Shown here piece by piece: positions 17,998 to 26,867 of a DNA stretch of 64,000 nt. The stretch comes from Bacteroides sp. (GTDB lineage: Bacteria > Bacillota > Clostridia > Lachnospirales > Lachnospiraceae): NCBI GenBank assembly GCA_023666705.1, contig JAMPBO010000016.1, positions 17,212 through 81,211 of the forward strand. Reading direction: 5' to 3'. The position numbers and the translations under genes are program-made. The notes beneath the pieces are model-generated. The model was not told the DNA's origin. It worked only from the letters and a program-made list of their open reading frames with translations, and searched no databases. Positions within the stretch are counted from its first letter, which is position 1. Each line of letters opens with the position of its first letter.

Positions 17998-18344
17998 TTT
18001 ATATCCTCCTTTCTTGAACATCAGCCCATTCCAAATTTGCTTTCAGCATATGTTCCGATTCACTTTGTAAATCGAGAACTCATGGGCTGACGATGGGTCT
18101 CGGCGACTTTGTCACCGGACATACTACATGTCAAGTTTTCATAGAAAACTTGACACAACACAATTATTTTCCGCAGCATTTTGGCAAATCTATACATTAT
18201 ATAGACAAAAAAGAGTGCCAAAAGGTTGGCTTTTAACAACAAAATTTTTAGTAATTTAAAAAATAGGGCTGCCACATCAAGGATTCTATATCATAATAAC
18301 AAAACACATCTTCAAAGGATTTTTATATTACGATATAAATACAC
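17998..18344. other. 347-bp intergenic region upstream of the sigma-factor fusion gene
   Basis: No convincing gene. It holds the ribosome site of the sigma fusion gene, a perfect 12-bp inverted repeat at 18129-18155, and an AT-rich tail after the phosphopantetheinyl transferase gene. A 71-codon frame at 18060-18275 was judged non-coding. Confidence 0.5.
18129..18155. repeat. Perfect 12-bp inverted repeat with 3-base loop
   Basis: TGTCAAGTTTTC-ATA-GAAAACTTGACA. Each outer arm end reads TTGACA on one strand. It lies about 130 bases upstream of the sigma-factor fusion gene and could be a terminator for the cluster ending at 18345 or an operator. There is no long T-run after it. Confidence 0.5.
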
Positions 18345-19055
18345 TTAATGCGACAGTCCCACATCGGAAACATCTTTGGCACAAATTGCATATATATAAT
18401 TATCCACTTCTCCAGTATAATATTTTACAGTCTCACCCTTTACGCATTTATGAACCACATCAACCTCAAAGGATGACAGGGGAACGCTTATCCCCTTCCC
18501 ACTCAGCTTTAAATACGCTTCCTTGAGTGTCCAGACTTCACAAAACCGTCTGCTCCTCCCGGCTCCTATTTCAGCTTCCGTCTCCCTGTCTGCTTCAGGA
18601 ACTGTCTGCCCATGCTCATCATATGCCGATGCGTCGGCATCACTGGTTCCATTTAATACATACAAATACTCATTAGGGGTAAAACACCGCTTGGCAACCT
18701 TCGCATCCTTAACCTTAAGCTCCTCTATATCCACCCCAAGCTCCTGTCCGGAATATGCCATCATAACCATATCGCCCGAATGGGATATATTATACTGAAA
18801 CTCAGGATAGCCCTGTAAATACGGCTTGCCGTTTTCCCCCTGTCCAATCACAATGTCCTTGGGCTTTAAGCCAAATTCCCGCTCCACAAGTTCCTGTAGC
18901 AGCAGCCCTGCCGTCATGGAAACATATGCAGCCTTTTTATTTTTAAGCTTTATGACCTTTTCCCGTCTGGCAGGGTGAAGCATATTTATTATACCGTCAA
19001 AATCTTTTTCAAGGTACTCAGTGTCAACTTTTTTGAATACTACGTTTATTTTCAT
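18345..19055 (-). CDS. 4'-phosphopantetheinyl transferase, Sfp type
   Basis: 236 residues. The Mg-binding GVDIEELK and the FCEVWTLKEAYLKLSGKG motif define the Sfp/AcpT superfamily. It moves the 4'-phosphopantetheine arm of CoA to the serine of carrier proteins. As the last gene of the cluster it most likely activates the two acyl carrier proteins encoded at 22790 and 26868. A GGAG ribosome site supports the start. A 35-residue acidic insertion between the two motifs (DADASAYDEHGQ and onward) is longer than usual. Confidence 0.93.
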   Translation of the reverse strand: MKINVVFKKVDTEYLEKDFDGIINMLHPARREKVIKLKNKKAAYVSMTAGLLLQELVEREFGLKPKDIVIGQGENGKPYLQGYPEFQYNISHSGDMVMMAYSGQELGVDIEELKVKDAKVAKRCFTPNEYLYVLNGTSDADASAYDEHGQTVPEADRETEAEIGAGRSRRFCEVWTLKEAYLKLSGKGISVPLSSFEVDVVHKCVKGETVKYYTGEVDNYIYAICAKDVSDVGLSH

Positions 19056-19112
19056 GTTTCGGCTCCACTATCTTAAATGTCAGAAATAATATGTTTATTT
19101 TAACCGATACCC

Positions 19113-19559
19113 TTATTGATTGTAAATATCCTCTTTATTCATGGCAGTAAACGAAAGCAGCCCCTTCGCCTTTACCTTGCCGTCAACGGAAATCTTTGCA
19201 TTAAATTTCATAAGCCCTGCTCCGCCCATTTCCTTGGTAACCTCGATTTCAAGCATATCTCCCGGCAGCACAGGCTTTAGAAATTTAAAGTCATCACATT
19301 TTAACAGCACATATATCTGGTTTTCGTCGGTTCCCTCACTCTCAATCGTGATGGAACAAAGCTGTGCTGCTGCCTCTATCACTAGTACACCGGGCATAAT
19401 CGGTGCATCGGGAAAATGTCCCGTAAAATACGGTTCGTTGATAGAAACGCACTTAATTCCCTTTGCATACTCGCCTGCCCGCACCTCAACAACCTTTTCT
19501 ATCATTTGAAACGGCGGTCTTTGTTTGATTCTTTTTTGAACCTCGTTTATATTCATCAT
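19113..19559 (-). CDS. 3-hydroxyacyl-ACP dehydratase, FabZ type
   Basis: 148 residues from ATG 19559. The hot-dog fold signature GHFPDAPIMPGVLVIEAAAQ carries the catalytic His48 and Glu62. It dehydrates 3-hydroxyacyl-ACP to trans-2-enoyl-ACP. The start follows the ketoreductase stop by two bases, and GGAGG inside the last ketoreductase codons serves as ribosome site; an ATG one codon later is also possible. In this cluster without a recognised enoyl reductase it would leave double bonds in the growing chain. Confidence 0.92.
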   Translation of the reverse strand: MMNINEVQKRIKQRPPFQMIEKVVEVRAGEYAKGIKCVSINEPYFTGHFPDAPIMPGVLVIEAAAQLCSITIESEGTDENQIYVLLKCDDFKFLKPVLPGDMLEIEVTKEMGGAGLMKFNAKISVDGKVKAKGLLSFTAMNKEDIYNQ

Positions 19560-19561
19560 AA

Positions 19562-20299
19562 TTATAAGCTCAAGCCTCCATCCAATACAATCACCTGACC
19601 TGTCATATAGGAACATGCAGGTCCTGCCAGCATTGCAACCATGTCTGCAACCTCCTCTGCTGTTCCAAAGCGTTTCAATGGAATATCCTTGAGATACTCC
19701 TCCTTCTTGTCCTCAGGAAGCTGGTCTACCATGTCAGTTGCAATAAATCCCGGTGCCACTGCATTTACCCTGATTCCGTAAGGTGCAAGCTCCTTTGCCA
19801 TTGTCGCCGTCATGGAATTTACGGCTCCCTTTGTGGAGCTGTAAACGGACTGCCCAGGTACTGCAAGCTTTGAGCTTACGGAGGATACATTTATGATAAC
19901 CCCCTGCTTTTTGGAAAACATTTTCAAAACTGCCTGCTGGGTGCAGTACAAATATCCCTTTATGTTAAGGTCAAGACATTTGTCGATTGTCTCCTCGCTC
20001 ATCATAAGGACAAATTCATCCTTTACAATACCTGCGTTGTTTACAAGTACATCAAGCTGTCCATAGGTATTTACCGTCTCCCTTATGAGCGTCTTTACCT
20101 CATTGATATTAGAGACATCTGCCTTAATAGCAGTTGCCTCGCCTCCTGCTTCTTTTATGAGAGTTACAACTTCATTAGCCGCTGCATCGTTGGAATTGTA
20201 ATTGACAACGACCTGATAGCCCTCTGCTCCAAGCTTTATGGCACAGGCACGTCCGATTCCTCTGGATGCTCCGGTTACAAGTGCTACTTTTCCTTCCAT
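19562..20299 (-). CDS. 3-oxoacyl-ACP reductase, FabG type (ketoreductase)
   Basis: 245 residues, classical short-chain dehydrogenase. NADP-binding GASRGIG at 10-16, NNAG at 87-90, and the active-site Ser139/140, Tyr153 and Lys157 (VYSSTKGAV) are all present. It reduces 3-oxoacyl-ACP to 3-hydroxyacyl-ACP. It sits 10 bases after the ketosynthase gene and two bases before the dehydratase, so these are translated from one message. Confidence 0.95.
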   Translation of the reverse strand: MEGKVALVTGASRGIGRACAIKLGAEGYQVVVNYNSNDAAANEVVTLIKEAGGEATAIKADVSNINEVKTLIRETVNTYGQLDVLVNNAGIVKDEFVLMMSEETIDKCLDLNIKGYLYCTQQAVLKMFSKKQGVIINVSSVSSKLAVPGQSVYSSTKGAVNSMTATMAKELAPYGIRVNAVAPGFIATDMVDQLPEDKKEEYLKDIPLKRFGTAEEVADMVAMLAGPACSYMTGQVIVLDGGLSL

Positions 20300-20309
20300 A
20301 CTACACTCC

Positions 20310-22706
20310 TTATTCTGCCTTTTTTAAAATAACTGCACTGTATGAACCGCCAACAGCATAGGAGGTTGCAAGCACATACTTGTATGCCCCTGTATCAACC
20401 ATATCTGTCTTTGCTTCATCTTTGTTTACATAATACGCTTTTTGCTTTCCTGAAATGTCTCCCGAAAGCACAAGGGCAGCATGTGCAACCGTAAGGGTGC
20501 TTGCCGCAGCTCTTGCCTCTCCTGTCACTTCCTTTATGCAGTGTATAGGTACCTTTCCCCCGAAAAGTGCTCCATATACATTCTTTTCTATATCGTCAAC
20601 AGCCTTCATGCCGTTTGCAAATCCGTATACTGCATCTATATCGGAAAGTGATATTCCTGCCATGCTTACCGCAGCGTTTATTGCAGCAGAAAGTCCCCTG
20701 TCAGAGCCTAAAACCTCGCCGTACGGTACATTTTCATGTGCCATGCCGTAGCCTGCAACCTCAGCATATTTCTTTGCACCGCAGCTTTCGGCATATGCCC
20801 CGTCAGAAAGTGCAACTGTTGTACTGCCGTCAGAAAGCACAAAGCCAGCCCCCTCGGAGAATGCACCCTTGACATTATCCGCAATCATGCCAAGCTGTCC
20901 GTAAAGCTTGTTCATAACACGGCTGTTTTCGTCTGTACCTGTTGCCAGCATAAATTTTGCCCGATTCTGCTTTATCTCATTGTAAGCGTAGCACACACTG
21001 CTCATTCCCGACTGGGCACCGTTTGTAACGGTTACGTTGTAGCCTCTCATTCCCGTTTTTATGGAAAGATAGCCGCCTGCCGCATTGTAAACCGTATTTG
21101 GGAAATTAAATGCCGAGCCTGCGATTGTTCCATTTGCAGAAATGTTTTCCTGAAACTCATAAACCGTTGTGAGCGGTCCATCGCCTGTACCGATAATCAT
21201 TCCAAGCTGCTCAGCATTTTCCTCAGTTACCTCAATGCCCGCCGAGGCAAGTGCCTCAAGTCCTGATATAACCTGCATAATGCTGAACTTGTCAAGCTTT
21301 CTGTAAAATGCCATCTTAACGCCAAATTTATCGTAATCCTCCTTGCCTACATTTGCCTCAAGGCTTGTGGCATCAGGTGTATATCCCGCATTTACCTTTG
21401 CAATGTAATTTTCAACACCATTTCCTACAGGGCTTACGATACCCATTCCTGTTATGTATATTTTTCCATCGGTTTCAGTCTCTGAAACTCCGCCTTCCTT
21501 TTTGCTGAAAATAACGCTGGCGTTGCTTCCCCCAAAGGCAAAGGAATTTGACATTACGGAAGTCATTTCCTTTTCCCTCATATCGTTTGGTCTGAAATCT
21601 ATATTGCCTGCCTTCCCGGAAAGTGCCGCCACGTCCTCGTCAGAATATCCGATTGTCGGCGGTATTTTGTTTTCAGTAAGTGCCTTGATTGCAAAGACTG
21701 CCTCAATTGCACCTGCCGCACCGAGGCAGTGCCCCACCATCGCCTTGGTGGAGCTTACCGTAAGGTCGTCATTTTTATCGTCAAATATTGTATGTATCGA
21801 AAGAAATTCTGCTTCGTCATTTTTAGGTGTTCCCGTGCCATGTGCATTTATGTATGAAATATCCTGCGTGGCAAGTCCTGATTTTTCCATTGCAGTTCTA
21901 ATTGCATACATCTGTCCAAGTCCGTCAGGCCTTGGTGCGGTAATGTGGTGGGCGTCGCTGCTGATACCTGCTGAAAGCACATCGCAGTATATTCTTGCAT
22001 TTCTTTTCATTGCATGCTCATAAGACTCAACCACGATTGCACCTGAGCCTTCGCCTAATGTAATTCCATTGCTATGATTAAACGGAGAGCAGGATTCTTC
22101 AGACAGGGCATGAAGTGCCAAAAATCCTGAAAACGGCACTGCCGCAAATGCATCGGCTCCACCTACCACAAATGCGTCTGCAACACCTGCACGGATAAGC
22201 TCACATGCATATGCAATACTGATTGCACCTGCGGCACATGCATTTCCCACATTTGTTACAATGCCCTTCGCCCCGATATAATTTGCAACATGATTTGCAA
22301 TTGAGGCAATGGACATCTTATTGATATCCTCCGTCTTTTCGCCGTTGTTTATATAGTTTTCAACGCTGATTACGCCGCCGACACAGCTTCCCATTATAAC
22401 GCCTATGCGTTCTGCACGTTCCTCATCTATCGTAAGTCCTGCGTCCTTCCATGCCTCAGCAGACGCCTTCAGACAAAGCTTTGAAACCCTGTCCACATTT
22501 TTTGCTTCCTCTATGTCATCCAGGCTGTCACAAGTAACCTCTGCCCCGAGATTTGCATAACAGTCTGTCGTATCTACCGATTTTACTTTGTCAATTCCTG
22601 TTTTGCCGGCAAGTGCATTTGTCCAGCATTCATCTACATTATTTCCAATAGCACTTATAAGCCCAAGTCCTGTCACGACACAACGTGTACTGATATCCTT
22701 TGCCAT
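20310..22706 (-). CDS. Ketosynthase fused to chain-length-factor-like ketosynthase
   Basis: 798 residues: two FabF-type thiolase folds in tandem (1-402 and about 415-798). The first has an intact Cys-His-His triad: Cys157 in GNACAAG, His289 in NAHGTGTP, His326 in VGHCLGAAG. In the second the nucleophile is Gln565 (TNGAQSG), and both histidine motifs are lost. A Cys-to-Gln change is the hallmark of KS-beta/chain-length factors of type II polyketide synthases, which pair with KS-alpha. Here both halves are covalently joined. A ketoreductase, dehydratase and acyl carrier proteins flank it. Confidence 0.93.
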   Translation of the reverse strand: MAKDISTRCVVTGLGLISAIGNNVDECWTNALAGKTGIDKVKSVDTTDCYANLGAEVTCDSLDDIEEAKNVDRVSKLCLKASAEAWKDAGLTIDEERAERIGVIMGSCVGGVISVENYINNGEKTEDINKMSIASIANHVANYIGAKGIVTNVGNACAAGAISIAYACELIRAGVADAFVVGGADAFAAVPFSGFLALHALSEESCSPFNHSNGITLGEGSGAIVVESYEHAMKRNARIYCDVLSAGISSDAHHITAPRPDGLGQMYAIRTAMEKSGLATQDISYINAHGTGTPKNDEAEFLSIHTIFDDKNDDLTVSSTKAMVGHCLGAAGAIEAVFAIKALTENKIPPTIGYSDEDVAALSGKAGNIDFRPNDMREKEMTSVMSNSFAFGGSNASVIFSKKEGGVSETETDGKIYITGMGIVSPVGNGVENYIAKVNAGYTPDATSLEANVGKEDYDKFGVKMAFYRKLDKFSIMQVISGLEALASAGIEVTEENAEQLGMIIGTGDGPLTTVYEFQENISANGTIAGSAFNFPNTVYNAAGGYLSIKTGMRGYNVTVTNGAQSGMSSVCYAYNEIKQNRAKFMLATGTDENSRVMNKLYGQLGMIADNVKGAFSEGAGFVLSDGSTTVALSDGAYAESCGAKKYAEVAGYGMAHENVPYGEVLGSDRGLSAAINAAVSMAGISLSDIDAVYGFANGMKAVDDIEKNVYGALFGGKVPIHCIKEVTGEARAAASTLTVAHAALVLSGDISGKQKAYYVNKDEAKTDMVDTGAYKYVLATSYAVGGSYSAVILKKAE

Positions 22707-22740
22707 TTTGAATTACTCCTTTTTTATTAGTTTGGCGGCA

Positions 22741-22767
22741 GGCGATTGCAGAAGCTCCGCAATCGCC
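22741..22767. repeat. Perfect 9-bp inverted repeat between ACP and ketosynthase genes
   Basis: GGCGATTGC-AGAAGCTCC-GCAATCGCC. No T-run follows on either strand, so it may act as an mRNA processing or stability hairpin. The word GCGATTGC recurs in the rplK-rplA intergenic palindrome. Confidence 0.55.
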
Positions 22768-22789
22768 TATTAATTGATGGACTGCCGCA

Positions 22790-23038
22790 TTACATATTTT
22801 CTACTACATATTTTGTAAGGCTTGTTATGTTGTAGAAATGCTCCTTTGCAACGCCTGTCATCGCAACGCCGTAAGCAGAGTCGATGCATGCTATTATTTC
22901 AAGGGAATCTACCGAATCAAGTCCTATTCCGTCACCAAACAGAGCGATTTCATAATCAAGCTCCTCCTCAGGTATTCTTAAATTTTTTGAAAGCATACCT
23001 TTAATGTTTTCTGCGATTTCTAATTCTTTTTCATTCAT
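22790..23038 (-). CDS. Acyl carrier protein
   Basis: 82 residues, acidic four-helix carrier protein. Phosphopantetheine attachment at Ser42 in GLDSVDSLEI. The AAAAGGAG ribosome site is good. It lies directly before the ketosynthase fusion gene and is the likely chain-carrying ACP of this cluster. Confidence 0.92.
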   Translation of the reverse strand: MNEKELEIAENIKGMLSKNLRIPEEELDYEIALFGDGIGLDSVDSLEIIACIDSAYGVAMTGVAKEHFYNITSLTKYVVENM

Positions 23039-23136
23039 GGCAATTTCTCCTTTTTACTTTTGTTTTATTTTTAGGAGTTTATGAAACTCCTTACTTACAA
23101 AATCCAGTCACACAATACCTGCTGCATCATACGCAG

Positions 23137-23772
23137 CTACTCTTTATGCCAACCAAACTGATTCTTGAGTTCTACCACAACATTCCTGCAAAACTCCGAC
23201 CATTTTTTTAGTACAATGGACGGTCTGCCCTCCTCAAATTCTATGTCAAAGGGGCTGCCGATGATAATATGTATTCTATGAAACGACTTAAAGGTCCCAT
23301 CTATGCATATAGGCACAAGCCTTGCATTCGTCTTTTTTGCAAGCATAAGAAAGCCCGGCTTAAATGTATCTATCTCTCCTGTTTTACTTGTCTTTCCCTC
23401 TGGAAATATGTATACCGGCTTTCCTTCATTTATTTTTTCTTCTCCGAGAACAAGCCACGAGGTGTCCATTTCCTTTCTGTCCATTGGTATGTATGGAAGG
23501 TTTCTAAACAGCCAGTTTATTTTTTTCTTCTCATACCAGTCTCTCGCAACAAATGTATGAACATCATATCTGCCGAGTATTCTCGTCATATAAAGACCGT
23601 CCACATGTCCCGTATGATTGGAAAACAGTACGCAACCTGATTGAAATGCTTTCACGGTTTCCTTTTTATCGATCCATGTAATTTTGAGGGGGTACATAAT
23701 TCTTACAACTACATTGGCGATTGCAAATGCACATTTTGCAGCACCACATTTTATGCCTTCTAACAGCTTCAT
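23137..23772 (-). CDS. LPLAT-family acyltransferase (PlsC-like)
   Basis: 211 residues. The catalytic H-X4-D motif is seen as NHTGHVD, and the second block reads FPEGKTSKTG, where classical PlsC enzymes have FPEGTRS. A hydrophobic N-terminal stretch (about 13-32) suggests membrane association. Family members move acyl chains from ACP or CoA to lysophospholipids or other hydroxyl acceptors. Aryl polyene clusters also encode LPLAT proteins that attach the chain to a membrane lipid, so it may release the cluster product. Confidence 0.88.
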   Translation of the reverse strand: MKLLEGIKCGAAKCAFAIANVVVRIMYPLKITWIDKKETVKAFQSGCVLFSNHTGHVDGLYMTRILGRYDVHTFVARDWYEKKKINWLFRNLPYIPMDRKEMDTSWLVLGEEKINEGKPVYIFPEGKTSKTGEIDTFKPGFLMLAKKTNARLVPICIDGTFKSFHRIHIIIGSPFDIEFEEGRPSIVLKKWSEFCRNVVVELKNQFGWHKE

Positions 23773-23831
23773 ATCTATCTCTCCTACAAGCTAACGCTTT
23801 TACAACAATTTTTACCAATCACAGTAACCAT

Positions 23832-24569
23832 TTATTTTTTTCCGTATGGTCCAACCTCCGGTGTGTCCCAATTCATGTTAATTGCCGTCTCAAATGTATT
23901 ATGTCCAAGCATAGGTATCTGAAGCTTATTCCATGTTTCCTCGGAAAGTTGCAGTTTACTGCCAAATTCATGTCCCGCCTCGGCAAACTTTTCCAAGTAC
24001 TTTTCCACCTTTTTGGCAAAGCCCTTTTCAGAAAGCATACCGCCCTGAGGTGCAAGCACCGTCGTGTATTTCCCCACACCGCATATCCTGTCAAATTGTG
24101 CAAATATTGCATCATAGCAGTTATCAGTTGTCTCATACCCGCAGGTAGATACAAGGACAAGCTTTTTCTTTTGCAGCTCAGGGTATCTCATATTGTGGAG
24201 AAACCTGTGATTTTCCTCGTCTCCCGGATTACCCCTGTACTCCTTGACATAGGAAATCATCCTGTCCGTAAAGGCTTTTATCTTGGATGGCATCCCAAAA
24301 AAGTATAAGGGAAAGCTCTCCACTATAATATCATGCTCCATCACAAGCCTTCTTAGCTCATCCATATCATCATGTATCACACATTCCCCCGGTGTATTTT
24401 TCCAGCAGATAAAGCAGCCGTGGCAATGGTCAACATTTTTATCCTTCAGGCTTACCTCCGTAAGCTCTGCATTTGTTTCCTCCACAAGCCCTTTTACAAA
24501 GGCTTTCGCAACTTTAAGCGACGAGCTTTGCTCACCCCGCAAGCTGCCATTGATAAGTAAAACCTTCAA
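23832..24569 (-). CDS. NAD(P)H-dependent FMN oxidoreductase, flavodoxin-like
   Basis: 245 residues from TTG 24569, ten bases after GGGAGG. MKVLLINGSLRGEQSSSLKV begins a flavodoxin-like fold with a phosphate-binding NGSLR loop, and HCHGCFICWKNTPGECVIHDD is the cysteine-rich segment of iron-sulfur-flavoprotein-like NADPH-dependent FMN reductases. PLYFFGMPSKIKAFTDRM completes the flavin site. It could supply reduced flavin or reduce an intermediate. No enoyl-reductase signature is seen. Confidence 0.85.
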   Translation of the reverse strand: MKVLLINGSLRGEQSSSLKVAKAFVKGLVEETNAELTEVSLKDKNVDHCHGCFICWKNTPGECVIHDDMDELRRLVMEHDIIVESFPLYFFGMPSKIKAFTDRMISYVKEYRGNPGDEENHRFLHNMRYPELQKKKLVLVSTCGYETTDNCYDAIFAQFDRICGVGKYTTVLAPQGGMLSEKGFAKKVEKYLEKFAEAGHEFGSKLQLSEETWNKLQIPMLGHNTFETAINMNWDTPEVGPYGKK

Positions 24570-24767
24570 GGTGCCACAACCTCCCTATGGAACATGCTTT
24601 AGGCATGAGCAAAACTTAGTTTTAGGAGTAATGCATTTTGGCTCATCTCTAAGCACGTTTCATTATTTTAACATAGGATATTTTCACACACGAAACAAAA
24701 TAAAACAACAAACAATCAGCCTTACTTGTCTGATTTTTAGGCATTTCCCATTAAATGTCTAAAAATT

Positions 24768-25034
24768 TTATTCCTTTTTACGGACACGCCGAAAGCTTTT
24801 TCTTCCATATTCGTTTGTTTCCTGTACATATTCATATTGGCTTTCACTCTGCTTGTTTTTTTCGTAATCTGCAATCACCTTATTTATCTGCCCTATCGAA
24901 ACGGGATATAGTAGTTGTTCCCTGATTTTCTCAGGGCTTAAGCCCTTTTCGTGCAGCCGGATAACAGAATCTGCATAAGCAAATTCGGATACCATTTTAC
25001 TGAGTGCAGCATGAAAATATTTATTATCTCCCAT
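24768..25034 (-). CDS. Small protein of unknown function in the biosynthetic cluster
   Basis: 88 residues, MGDNKYFHAALSKMVSEFAY at the start, with a helical middle (IRLHEKGLSPEKIREQLLYP) that looks like a small DNA-binding or interaction fold, and a very basic end (RRVRKKE). I do not recognise the family. GAGGG before the ATG and co-directional placement between the TetR gene and the FMN reductase support a real gene. Confidence 0.6.
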   Translation of the reverse strand: MGDNKYFHAALSKMVSEFAYADSVIRLHEKGLSPEKIREQLLYPVSIGQINKVIADYEKNKQSESQYEYVQETNEYGRKSFRRVRKKE

Positions 25035-25193
25035 CTTCCAACCCTCTTTTTTAAATATCAGTCCATTATCTGGCAGGCACCTTTGGAAGCTTGCCTATCA
25101 GAAACATCGTTCCTTTAAAAAAACATTACCCGCCGTACCGGAAACACATACATTCATTGTAGTATATAGTCCCCGATACAGCGGGCATGCATT

Positions 25194-25763
25194 TTACATT
25201 TCATATTTTTTTGATATATTTTTCAGTATTACACTGGGAATTTCACCCATTACTGCTATAATATTTTCCATAATCTGAACCGGGCTTTGCTTCAATCTAC
25301 CCCGAATCCAGTCAACCGCAGTTTCTGCAAATGCTTTTGCAAGCCCATAGGTTACAGCCCTTAAATCTTCTTCACCTGCAACACCATTTCCGTATACTTT
25401 CAGGCTGTTATAAATTGGTGCCTCGGCTATGCTTGTCAGCTTGTCACCAAACGCATCCCGTCCCATGGACTGATAGAGATATTTTATGAATTCTTCATTC
25501 TTCACGGCATACTGCCCAATTAGTCTCAGGCTTGCTTTCCATGAATCTTCAATATCTTCCTCGTCAACCACGAAAAGCTTCTGCATCTTTGTGTCTATAA
25601 TTTCCTCCAGAAGTGCATATACATCCTGATAATAATAATAAAATGTATTGCGGTTTATGCCACAGGTTTCCGTAATTTTCGTCACGGTAATCTTTTCAAT
25701 CGGCACCTCCTTGGACAGCTTCACAAAACTCTCCATAATGGCAAGCTTAGTAAAATTAGACAT
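25194..25763 (-). CDS. TetR/AcrR-family transcriptional regulator
   Basis: 189 residues. The N-terminal helix-turn-helix ITKITETCGINRNTFYYYYQ-type segment (residues ~22-45) is typical of TetR, followed by a helical ligand-binding domain. It sits inside the biosynthetic cluster, 26 bases after the 351-residue gene, and is the natural candidate to control the cluster. The ribosome site is weak. Confidence 0.9.
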   Translation of the reverse strand: MSNFTKLAIMESFVKLSKEVPIEKITVTKITETCGINRNTFYYYYQDVYALLEEIIDTKMQKLFVVDEEDIEDSWKASLRLIGQYAVKNEEFIKYLYQSMGRDAFGDKLTSIAEAPIYNSLKVYGNGVAGEEDLRAVTYGLAKAFAETAVDWIRGRLKQSPVQIMENIIAVMGEIPSVILKNISKKYEM

Positions 25764-25789
25764 AATATGTGTACCTGCAGTCTATTGTA

Positions 25790-26845
25790 TTAGTTTTCCT
25801 CAAGCTCAGCCAATATCCTGAATAATACACAGACTTCCTTTTCCTTAGCTGTATCAAAATATTTCTTAAATCTTGAAGCAGCCTCAATCTCACCTGTAAT
25901 TGAAATTCTTACAAGCAGATTTCTGGCTGTAAGCATGTTTGTAACAACTGTTTCATACTCATCAATCGTATCCTGGTTATACTTAAGGTATCCGTTGTTC
26001 ATCAGGTACTTTATTCTCTCAAGCATAAGCACCTTGTGGTCGTACATTACATGAAGTGCCCTTATATCAAAATCCGGCTCCTCCGCATGAACCTGTCTGT
26101 CTATCTGGGCAAGTGTCTTATCATAAACCTTGATACCAAAGGTCGTATCATTAAATCTGTTCCGCATCATACGGAAATGGTTCTTTGTATCCATAGAGTT
26201 AAGATACTCTCTTAATGTAGTTTTGATAAGCTCAATATCCACATCATAGCAGACCGTATCGCTGTTTTTCATTACAACATAAAGTCCTCTGCCGCCCTTG
26301 TAATCATCCTTAAATACATGGTCATCCTTCTCCGTGATAACCTCATAACCTCTTTCTATGTCAGAGAATGAAACCGTGTTATATGAATAGTGATCCTGGA
26401 ATGTAAAATCTCCTACATAGAATATCTCCTCATCCCTATTGTAGCCATAGATAAACAACTCATGAGGGAACTTATAATCAACCTCAGCATCACAAAGAAT
26501 TTTTGCCTCGTCAAATACGCCGTACACATATCCGTTCAAATCAATTGTCTTGATAATAAAGTCGATAATGTTTCCGCAGTAGCTCTCAATCTGTGCCTTG
26601 GTAAGAAGTGAGAACACAAGATACGGACACTGCTTCAGTGAGCTGCTTCCCGGCATCATGTCTGTGAGGAGCATCTCGTCTCCCGTAAATATCTCCTGTA
26701 TATTGTAGCAGCGTAGCTGGATATAGTTACTGAAAATCCATTTTTTTGCATTCTCGTCATCAGAAAGAATAGAGAAAAGCGTTGCATGCCACTGCCATGA
26801 TGTAATCGTTGGGTAAGTTACCGGTAATTTTTTCATATCTGCCAT
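25790..26845 (-). CDS. Unknown protein, possibly BtrH-like acyl-transfer protein
   Basis: 351 residues with no signal peptide or membrane segment. The N-terminus (PVTYPTITSWQWHATLFSIL) and the middle (HELFIYGYNRDEEIFYVGDF) resemble proteins beside carrier proteins in Firmicute biosynthetic clusters that I associate with the BtrH_N papain-like fold; BtrH moves an acyl group from its carrier protein BtrI. That link is from memory of the pattern and is weak. It starts 22 bases after an acyl carrier protein gene, which fits an ACP-dependent transfer role. A GGAGG ribosome site supports the start. Confidence 0.6.
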   Translation of the reverse strand: MADMKKLPVTYPTITSWQWHATLFSILSDDENAKKWIFSNYIQLRCYNIQEIFTGDEMLLTDMMPGSSSLKQCPYLVFSLLTKAQIESYCGNIIDFIIKTIDLNGYVYGVFDEAKILCDAEVDYKFPHELFIYGYNRDEEIFYVGDFTFQDHYSYNTVSFSDIERGYEVITEKDDHVFKDDYKGGRGLYVVMKNSDTVCYDVDIELIKTTLREYLNSMDTKNHFRMMRNRFNDTTFGIKVYDKTLAQIDRQVHAEEPDFDIRALHVMYDHKVLMLERIKYLMNNGYLKYNQDTIDEYETVVTNMLTARNLLVRISITGEIEAASRFKKYFDTAKEKEVCVLFRILAELEEN

Positions 26846-26867
26846 GTTTTCAATCCTCCAATACTAT

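Noticed and set aside
18060..18275. 71-codon minus-strand frame with hydrophobic start
   Set aside because: Runs through the perfect inverted repeat at 18129-18155, has no ribosome site and no recognisable domain.
20736..22023. Plus-strand open frames of 176 and 189 codons within the ketosynthase fusion gene
   Set aside because: Antisense shadows; composition follows the codon pattern of the real gene and no start signals are seen.
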